From NCBI RefSeq assembly GCF_036067295.1, contig NZ_CP107954.1, positions 1,922,001 to 1,986,000 on the forward strand: 64,000 nt of DNA, in the 5' to 3' direction. The translations under genes and the position numbers were made by a program. The DNA comes from Kribbella sp. NBC_00382. Its GTDB lineage: Bacteria > Actinomycetota > Actinomycetes > Propionibacteriales > Kribbellaceae. Position 1 is the first letter of the stretch; every line of letters begins with the position of its first letter. The notes under the pieces are model-generated. The model was given only the letters and a program-made list of their open reading frames with translations, was not told the DNA's origin and ran no database searches. This document shows, one piece after another, positions 58,065-64,000 of this stretch.

Positions 58065-60554
58065 GTGGACATCACCCGTCGCCGCCTGCTGTCTTTCGTC
58101 CCCGCCGCCGCCCTGCTGACCGCGGTCAATCCCGCGCCGGCCCAGGCCCAAGCCACCTCGGAAGCAGCACAACTGCTCGCCAACACGCTCGAGATCTTCA
58201 CCGGTACGCCGGAATCGAACGCCCGCCCAGAGGTCAAGGCCAAGCTCGCCGCCATCGACCAGACCGCCCGCACCTGGCTGGCCGCACTCGACCGCGCCCA
58301 GCCCGGTGAGCTCTTCGCCGGTCTCCCCCTCGGCACGAGCGACCCCAACCTCAGCGCCTCGTTCCAGCATCTTTACGAGATCGCCCTCGCCACCCGGCGA
58401 CCCGGCCCGGCATCCGAGTTGCAGGGCAACACCGCAGTACAGGCGAGGGTGCTCGACAAGCTGCGCTGGCTGCACGCGAACTACTACGGCGACCAGTCGA
58501 AGGGGTACTACGGCAACTGGTTCACCTGGGAGATCGGCATCTCGCAGTACGCCGGTAAGACGCTGGCCCTGCTCGACGCGCCGGCCGACCTGATCACCAC
58601 GTACGTCGCGTCGATGGACGCCTACCTCCGCAACGGCAAGAACGGCGACGTCGACCTCGACTCCCGCTTCCACACCGGCGCGAACCTCGCCGACATCACC
58701 GCCAACCGCATCCTGCAGGGCGCGCTGCTAGACGACGACGCCCGGATCCGGAAGGCGTTGCAGGACCAGTTCACCGTCTTCGCGACGATCGACCCGTACC
58801 ACCTGCAGCACGGCGTCACGGACGGCTACTACGCCGACGGCTCCTTCATCCAGCACGACTCGGTCGCGTACACGGGCTCTTACGGCAAAGGCCTGCTGAC
58901 CCGCGTCGTGCAGACGGTGAAGACGCTCGACGGCACGGCGTACGCGTCGAGCGACGAGCTCGTGAAGGTCGTGCAGGGGTGGGTCGAACACGGTTTCGCG
59001 CCGCTGATCTTCGAGGGCTGGATGATGGAGATCGTCAAGGGCCGCGCGATCTCCCGGCCCGCGACCGGGTACGACGATGTCGCGGTGGTCGTCGAGGCGA
59101 TCGTCGACCTGGCCGGCTACGCGGCGCCCGCCGATGCCGCCAGACTCCAGAGCTACGTGAAGTTCACCGCCCGCCCGACGCTCAACCCGACCAGCTTCGT
59201 GTCTCCGGTCAGCATCACCCGCTTCGCCGACATCGTTGCTAATAGCAACATCAAGCCGATGGATCTCAACCCGGCCGCGAGTTCTGTCGCGTTCAACTCG
59301 ATGGACCGGACCGTGCACCGAAGGCCGGGATACGCCTTCGCGCTGGCCCGCAGCTCACAGCGGATCAGCAAGTACGAATACATGAGCGGCGAGAACCTGA
59401 TGCCGTGGTTCCAGGGCGACGGCGCCTACTACCTGTACCTGAGCGGCCAGGACCAGACGCAGGCGTACGGCGTCGACTACCTGACCACTGTGTCGCCATA
59501 CGGGCTCGCTGGGGTCACTGCGCCCGTAGAGCAACGCAAGTCGATCCCCGAGCTCTACGGCACCGCCTACTACGACAACCCGCCCGACTTCACCGCGTCG
59601 TCGGAGCTGCAGAACAAGTACGTCTACTTCCCCGTCGGCACCAACCAGTACTCCGGTGGCGCGACGCTAGGCGCCTACGGGGCGGCCGGCTGGGTCCAGT
59701 CGAGCGACCAGGCCTATGCCGACCGCTTGCAGCTCCCCGCCGGCTTCGTGACCTACCGCAACGCCGAGTCGACCAAGTCGTGGTTCCTGCTCGACGACGA
59801 GATCGTCGTACTGGCCGCAGGCGTCGGTGATGCGGCCGGCCGCGCTGTCACCACCTCGCTCGACGCACGGCTCGCTGCACCGACTGACGCAGTACAGCTG
59901 ACCGGCGTACTACGCAACGGCCGCCCCTGGTCGGGCCCAGGCCAAGCCGACCTGGCCTGGCTCCGCTATGCCAACGGATCCACCTCGCTCGGCTACTACT
60001 TCCTCCAGCCGACCCCTGTAACTGCAGGCCTTGAGCAAGTGACCCGCAGCCGCCGCGTGATCCGCACAGCCAACCCAGACACCCAGGTCAGCAAGCAGGT
60101 CTTCACCCTCACGCACGAGACGACCCACCAGACCACCCGCCGGGCATCCCTCGCCTACGCCCTGATCCCCCACGCCACCGAGGCCACCCTGCGCTCCTAC
60201 CGCGGCCGCCTCCACCTGCTCTCCAACACCCCACGCCTGCAGGCGATCCACCACCCAACCCTCAACCTCACAGCGGCCAACACCTTCGCCCCCGGCCACC
60301 ACCAGGTCCTCAACTACACCATCGAAGGCGCCGCGTCCTTCCTGGCTCAACGTCGAGGCAGCACAACTACCATCGCCATCTCAGACCCCACCACAACCCG
60401 CTCCACCATCACGGTGACGGTCCTCGGCCAGTGGCTCAGCAACGTCACCGCCGATCCAGGCGTCAAGCTTCAGCACACGATGACCGGCACTCGCCTGACC
60501 TACGACACCCACCAGACCTACGGCCGCACGATCAGCGCCACATTCCGTCGCTGA
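58065..60554 (+). CDS. Secreted polysaccharide lyase family 8 (hyaluronate/chondroitin/xanthan lyase type)
   Basis: 829 residues with a likely Tat signal (MDITRRRLLSF, cleavage near AQAQA). The alpha/alpha-toroid domain carries the PL8 catalytic residues Asn207 (TGANLADI), His264 and Tyr273 (DGSFIQHDSVAYTGSYG, the His-Tyr spacing of nine as in hyaluronate lyases). A beta-sandwich domain follows (NKYVYFPVGTNQ, KSWFLLDDEIVVLAAGV). It cleaves acidic polysaccharides by beta-elimination; the substrate cannot be told. The GTG start is preceded by CGGGAG. Confidence 0.92.
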   Translation: MDITRRRLLSFVPAAALLTAVNPAPAQAQATSEAAQLLANTLEIFTGTPESNARPEVKAKLAAIDQTARTWLAALDRAQPGELFAGLPLGTSDPNLSASFQHLYEIALATRRPGPASELQGNTAVQARVLDKLRWLHANYYGDQSKGYYGNWFTWEIGISQYAGKTLALLDAPADLITTYVASMDAYLRNGKNGDVDLDSRFHTGANLADITANRILQGALLDDDARIRKALQDQFTVFATIDPYHLQHGVTDGYYADGSFIQHDSVAYTGSYGKGLLTRVVQTVKTLDGTAYASSDELVKVVQGWVEHGFAPLIFEGWMMEIVKGRAISRPATGYDDVAVVVEAIVDLAGYAAPADAARLQSYVKFTARPTLNPTSFVSPVSITRFADIVANSNIKPMDLNPAASSVAFNSMDRTVHRRPGYAFALARSSQRISKYEYMSGENLMPWFQGDGAYYLYLSGQDQTQAYGVDYLTTVSPYGLAGVTAPVEQRKSIPELYGTAYYDNPPDFTASSELQNKYVYFPVGTNQYSGGATLGAYGAAGWVQSSDQAYADRLQLPAGFVTYRNAESTKSWFLLDDEIVVLAAGVGDAAGRAVTTSLDARLAAPTDAVQLTGVLRNGRPWSGPGQADLAWLRYANGSTSLGYYFLQPTPVTAGLEQVTRSRRVIRTANPDTQVSKQVFTLTHETTHQTTRRASLAYALIPHATEATLRSYRGRLHLLSNTPRLQAIHHPTLNLTAANTFAPGHHQVLNYTIEGAASFLAQRRGSTTTIAISDPTTTRSTITVTVLGQWLSNVTADPGVKLQHTMTGTRLTYDTHQTYGRTISATFRR

Positions 60555-60987
60555 CCAGGCTCGGCGGATCTGCCTGGACCGGCCACCGGTACCCGTCCAG
60601 CGCAGCATCCGCCGGCCGCCCGGCGACGAGGTAGTCGACGTACTCCGCCTCCACCAGACCCGCATTCACCCAGCGATCCATGGCCGCCCCGGCCAGCCGC
60701 CTCGCCGTCTCCAGCGCGAGCTCGGGTTCGTCGGCGCGCGCGATCAACCGCCCGAACCCGTCCTCCTCGTCCCGCACTTCCAGCGACGGGAACTCGCCGA
60801 CGTCGAAGAACTGGTCGGTGCCGATATCCTCCGCGAAGTACAGGTAGAGCTCGTACCTCGCCGCGGGACGGATCTCGAGGTACCGGATGCCGGCCAGCTC
60901 GAAGCCCGTCGCGGGCCCCAGGAACTGCTGGATCGGCTGACCGCGTCGCAGTGCGCCGATCGCCAGTTGCTTTGCCAGGTAGCGCAT
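60532..60987 (-). CDS. Conserved hypothetical protein, coupled to the membrane/lipoprotein fusion
   Basis: 151 residues starting MRYLAKQLAIGALRRGQPIQ, with an alpha/beta pattern (IRYLEIRPAARYELYLYFAED) and no signal peptide or membrane span. No family recognised. The ATG lies one base after the stop of the upstream gene and has a GGGGGGAG site, so it belongs to the same transcript. Its end overlaps the convergent lyase gene by 23 bases. Confidence 0.7.
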   Translation of the reverse strand: MRYLAKQLAIGALRRGQPIQQFLGPATGFELAGIRYLEIRPAARYELYLYFAEDIGTDQFFDVGEFPSLEVRDEEDGFGRLIARADEPELALETARRLAGAAMDRWVNAGLVEAEYVDYLVAGRPADAALDGYRWPVQADPPSLVSDGMWR

Positions 60988-60988
60988 G

Positions 60989-62659
60989 TCAGCTCCCCCC
61001 GCCGCCGACGACCTGGGTGCGGATGGCAAGGACCCGGGTCTTGCCGGTGGGTGGGATGACCATGGCGACCTCGTGGAGATAGTCCTGACGGAGGGTTTGG
61101 TAGTACTTGACGTTCTTGCTGTACGCCGAGACCGCGCCGCTGGTCCAGTTGGCGTAGTTGCCGGGCTCGACCTGCTGCAGGAACTGCTCGGTCAGGTTGA
61201 GGAACACCAGCGCGTCACCGTTCGAAGCGATGAAGACGGTCGGCTGGCCGGTCGGCCGGAACGTGTCGGTGACCGTTGAGATGTAGTCCTTCGCGACCTG
61301 GCTCTGCTTGTCCTTCGCACGGTTCGCGAGCACCTGGGTCAGGTCCGTCGACGCCACGAATCGCGCCGCCTGCTTGGAGGCCGGTCCCTCCGACAGGTAC
61401 TGCGCGAGGTTGCCGCCGGCCGCCTGGGGCAGCAGCGGAAGCTTCGCCATGTCCGTCTTGGTCGGCATCCGCACACCATCCATCGGCGGCACGTTCTCAG
61501 TGGCGAGCGGGAAGACGGCATGCGTCAGCAGCCACGGCGACCCGGCGTTCTTCCGCTCCCACACCCCGAGCTGTCCGCGCGTCGGGTCGGTGGACAGCTT
61601 CGCCGTACTGACGAACTTCATCGGGTACGCCGCGAACTCGGGCGCGCCGATCTCGATGTCCTCGTAGCTGTCGGCCGACGCCGTGTCCTTGCCCGCCGGA
61701 TCGAGTTTGCGACTGATGAAGGCGCCGGCGCGGGACTGCTCGAGCCGCGGGCCGGCCTCGATCGACTCGGCCAGCTTGGCGTCCCTGGTCTGGTTGACCC
61801 GGCCGCGGACCTCGGCGTACCGGTCCATGACGGCCTGCCCGTCGGCCAGCGTTACGGCAGGCTTGGTGGTCACCTCCTGGCTGACGTTCTTCGGCGGTAT
61901 GCCCGAGCAACCTGTTGCCGTGAGCAACACCACCGTGGCGACCCCGACTGCCCGGCGGACCGAGCTGGGCCGGGGCGAATCGGCCGGTGGGGTGTAGGGC
62001 ATCACGGGTTGCAGATTCAGCGGCTTGACGACCGGGACCGGCGGGAGTGGTTGCCGACGGCGCCGGACGAACATCAGCAGCAGGCCGATGAACAACGCCA
62101 GCAACCCGCCGCCGAACACCATCAGGCAAGTACCGAACAGACCTTCGATCTCCACCCCGAAGGTCACCTTCGCGTCGACGCCGGGGGAACCGTCGGCGTT
62201 CATCACCACCACGTCGTACCGGCCGTCGGCGATCTGCCACCCGACCGACTGCTTGCCGGGGCCGTTCGCCTTGGCCGTCCACCAGTCCAGACCGGCCGGC
62301 GCGGGCAGTGCCGCGACCGTCCCGGTCAGCTGCTGGCTGTCGAACGTCGCCGGCAGGTCGAAGTGCATGATCCGCGTGTACTGCGAACCGCCGAGGTAAC
62401 TGGCCACATCGATGTCCTGGCCGATCCCGACGAAGACCGGCTTGGCCGCCGTCGCGGTGACGTGCAGCGTCGGGCCGTGCCGGTCGATCAGGTCGGGCGC
62501 GGTCATCACCGCCAGCCCCTTGCTCGCCAGCGACTGCGCGCCGGTGTCGACGGTGTTGTCGGGGCCGACCAGCCAGAAGGCCGCGACCCCTCCCGCGGCG
62601 GTGATCAGCAATCCCACCAGAGCCAGCAGCAGGCCGAAGGCGATCCGGGCGACACGCAT
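60989..62659 (-). CDS. Membrane protein fused to a lipoprotein-like domain with internal lipobox
   Basis: 556 residues. Residues 1-200 form a two-span membrane protein (TM about 8-30 and 176-198) with an extracytoplasmic domain between. After a Pro-rich cytoplasmic loop (203-230), residues 231-251 read like a lipoprotein signal peptide, RRAVGVATVVLLTATGCSGI, with a Cys at 251, followed by an exported-type domain (255-556). So it looks like two adjacent genes fused in frame, with the lipobox now a third membrane segment. Start: ATG 62659. Confidence 0.75.
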   Translation of the reverse strand: MRVARIAFGLLLALVGLLITAAGGVAAFWLVGPDNTVDTGAQSLASKGLAVMTAPDLIDRHGPTLHVTATAAKPVFVGIGQDIDVASYLGGSQYTRIMHFDLPATFDSQQLTGTVAALPAPAGLDWWTAKANGPGKQSVGWQIADGRYDVVVMNADGSPGVDAKVTFGVEIEGLFGTCLMVFGGGLLALFIGLLLMFVRRRRQPLPPVPVVKPLNLQPVMPYTPPADSPRPSSVRRAVGVATVVLLTATGCSGIPPKNVSQEVTTKPAVTLADGQAVMDRYAEVRGRVNQTRDAKLAESIEAGPRLEQSRAGAFISRKLDPAGKDTASADSYEDIEIGAPEFAAYPMKFVSTAKLSTDPTRGQLGVWERKNAGSPWLLTHAVFPLATENVPPMDGVRMPTKTDMAKLPLLPQAAGGNLAQYLSEGPASKQAARFVASTDLTQVLANRAKDKQSQVAKDYISTVTDTFRPTGQPTVFIASNGDALVFLNLTEQFLQQVEPGNYANWTSGAVSAYSKNVKYYQTLRQDYLHEVAMVIPPTGKTRVLAIRTQVVGGGGS

Positions 62660-62754
62660 GAAAGAACTCCCCGTTGGTACGGCAAAGGCGGCCCAGAGCG
62701 GAGGCCGTCATCTCGGATAACTGAGGCTGCAGTGATCTGTTACTCTTCCGGCAG

Positions 62755-62775
62755 TTAGTGAACAGTCATTCGTAA
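62755..62775. promoter_or_regulatory. Imperfect palindrome before the TetR gene
   Basis: TTAGTGAA and TTCGTAA flank ACAGTCA-type spacer bases, forming an imperfect inverted repeat about 20 bases before the TetR start, in the gap shared with the divergent membrane/lipoprotein gene. A TetR operator is plausible. Confidence 0.4.
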
Positions 62776-62794
62776 ACTCTGCGGCGGGAGATCC

Positions 62795-63382
62795 ATGGCC
62801 AGACCACGCCTGATCAGCGACGACGCGATCCTGGACGCGACCCGTCAGGTACTGGCCGAACTGGGCCCCACCAAGCTGACCCTGGCCGCGGTCGGCGCCC
62901 GGATCGGGCTCGCCCCGCCGACCCTGATGCAGCGGTTCGGGTCGAAGCGCGGGCTGCTGCTTGCCTCGGCGGCCCGGTCGCCGCTGATGGTGCTCCGGGC
63001 GGTCGCGGAGGCGGAGGCCAGGAACACCTCCCCGCTGGCCACCCTGCGCGACTTCGCGCTGTCGAGCGTGGCGCATATCCAGCACCGCGAGGAGCTCGGC
63101 AACGGGCTCGGGTTCGTCCAGCTGGATGTCGCGGACCCTGAGTTCCGGGCGCACGCGCTGGCGCATACGGCCGCGATCGTCGACAGCTCCGCCCGGCTGT
63201 TGGCGGCCGCCCAGGAGGCCGGCGAGCTCAAGCCGGACGTCGACATCGCGGCGCTGGCCCGCCTCACCCTGGTCTGCTTCAACGGCGCCCTACAGGTCTG
63301 GGCCGTCACCGGCTGGGGCTCTCTCACCGACTTCCTGCGAGCCCAGCTCGACCTGCTGCTCTCGCCCTACACGACGGAGTAG
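62795..63382 (+). CDS. TetR family transcriptional regulator
   Basis: 195 residues. The N-terminal HTH (ILDATRQVLAELGPTKLTLAAVGARIGLAPPTLMQRFGSKRGLLL) is typical of TetR proteins, followed by a helical ligand/dimer domain. The ATG at 62795 follows GGCGGGAG. The CPBP protease gene begins 4 bases after its stop, so it is probably a partner or target; the divergent operon may be another target. Confidence 0.92.
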   Translation: MARPRLISDDAILDATRQVLAELGPTKLTLAAVGARIGLAPPTLMQRFGSKRGLLLASAARSPLMVLRAVAEAEARNTSPLATLRDFALSSVAHIQHREELGNGLGFVQLDVADPEFRAHALAHTAAIVDSSARLLAAAQEAGELKPDVDIAALARLTLVCFNGALQVWAVTGWGSLTDFLRAQLDLLLSPYTTE

Positions 63383-63386
63383 ACGG

Positions 63387-64000
63387 ATGTTCTTGCGAGT
63401 ACTGGTGTTCTACGTGACCACCATGGTCTTCTCAGGCGGCCTCAACGCGCTGCAGTCCGGAGTCGGCCCCGATCCCGACCTGATCCAGCTGGTGCAGTTT
63501 GCCCCGGCCCTGGCGGTCGGGGTGATGTACCTGCTGTTCAGGCGCAGTACCAAGGTGCAGGTGCGCTTCACCCCGGCTGCGGACGTCGCCGGGCGGTCCG
63601 CGGTCATGGTCGGCATCGTGCTGGCGGCGATGGCGGGCTCGATCGCCATCCACGCGGCAGCCGGTCACAGCTGGTGGAGCGGCGGGCTGCCCTTCCCGGT
63701 CTGGGCAATGGTCCTGACGATGGTCGTCGGGGCCGCAGGCGAGGAGCTGGGCTGGCGCGCCTACCTCCAGCCCTACCTGCAGACCCGTTTCTCCGCACTA
63801 CGTTCCTCGCTGATCGTCGGCCTGCTGTGGGGCTTCTGGCACATCGGCGGCTTCGAGTACGGCCTCGTCTACATGGGCCTGTTCGTCGTGATGACGGTCG
63901 GCCTGTCGGTCGTGATGGGCGCAGTACTGCAGTCGGCCCGTGGCGCCAACCTGGCCGTCGCCACCGCCGGGCACGCAGCGGTCAACCTCTGTATGTTCGC
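63387..64000 (+). CDS. CPBP family intramembrane metalloprotease, 3' end outside window
   Basis: 204 residues visible and still open at the right edge. A polytopic membrane protein of the CPBP/Abi family: the glutamate motif AGEELGWRAYLQ, a second FWHIG motif, and a later ATAGHAAVNL with His are present. These proteases (Rce1-like) cleave in the membrane; roles include bacteriocin immunity and prenyl-protein processing in relatives. It lies 4 bases after the TetR gene, likely an operon. Truncated only by the window. Confidence 0.88.
   Translation, partial: MFLRVLVFYVTTMVFSGGLNALQSGVGPDPDLIQLVQFAPALAVGVMYLLFRRSTKVQVRFTPAADVAGRSAVMVGIVLAAMAGSIAIHAAAGHSWWSGGLPFPVWAMVLTMVVGAAGEELGWRAYLQPYLQTRFSALRSSLIVGLLWGFWHIGGFEYGLVYMGLFVVMTVGLSVVMGAVLQSARGANLAVATAGHAAVNLCMF

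Overview
The window looks like chromosomal DNA of a high-GC actinobacterium, most likely a Kribbella-like member of the Propionibacteriales. That is an inference from several signs: a 16S-23S spacer without tRNA genes, the actinobacterial antitermination-like boxes, a bifunctional-type Dcd, DUF222/HNH and TIGR03118 proteins, and very GC-biased codons. No similarity search was possible.

Region by region. (1) 1-4100, minus strand: an rRNA operon, read from a strong promoter at about 3.9 kb through the complete 16S gene, a tRNA-less spacer and the 5' half of the 23S gene, which runs off the left edge. A leader segment and a spacer segment are complementary and should form the 16S processing stem. 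(2) 4.1-6.1 kb: a zinc-responsive set of zinc-free ribosomal proteins (S14, L33, L31 type B) with a CobW-like protein, arranged divergently around a candidate Zur box. (3) 6.2-9.4 kb: an unusual aromatic amino acid lyase homologue without the usual MIO triad, a toroid-fold protein and an alpha/beta hydrolase. (4) 9.4-18.3 kb, minus strand: a compact K+-uptake operon (small ORF-kdpF-A-B-C-D-E) that apparently runs on into a CorA-type transporter. (5) 18.4-33.6 kb: housekeeping and regulatory genes. These include a MarR-GNAT fusion with a perfect palindrome at its own start, a methyltransferase/prim-pol-like pair, a DUF222/HNH protein, a LacI-controlled amidohydrolase-cysteine dioxygenase operon, and an aldehyde dehydrogenase-DUF779 unit with a divergent GAF regulator. 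(6) 33.9-41.3 kb: a secreted protease cluster of one S53 sedolisin and two tandem M36 metalloproteases. (7) 41.3-53.9 kb: a membrane protein, tRNA-Gly(CCC), a MarR regulator, dcd, two pairs of lipoproteins whose promoter regions share an identical 16-bp palindrome, an RHH/DUF4097 operon with tandem operators, an SDR and a large membrane Fe-S oxidoreductase. (8) 54-64 kb: a secreted vertebrate-type peptidylarginine deiminase, a second DUF4097 protein, an SDR without its catalytic Tyr/Lys, a family 8 polysaccharide lyase, a membrane/lipoprotein fusion, and a TetR-CPBP pair cut by the right edge.

Common threads: several secreted enzymes act on proteins or polysaccharides (S53, two M36, PAD, PL8), and several transcription factors sit next to palindromic operators visible in the DNA. 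A number of genes appear leaderless, with a TANNNT box 6-7 nt before the start codon. No CRISPR array, prophage or complete insertion sequence was seen.
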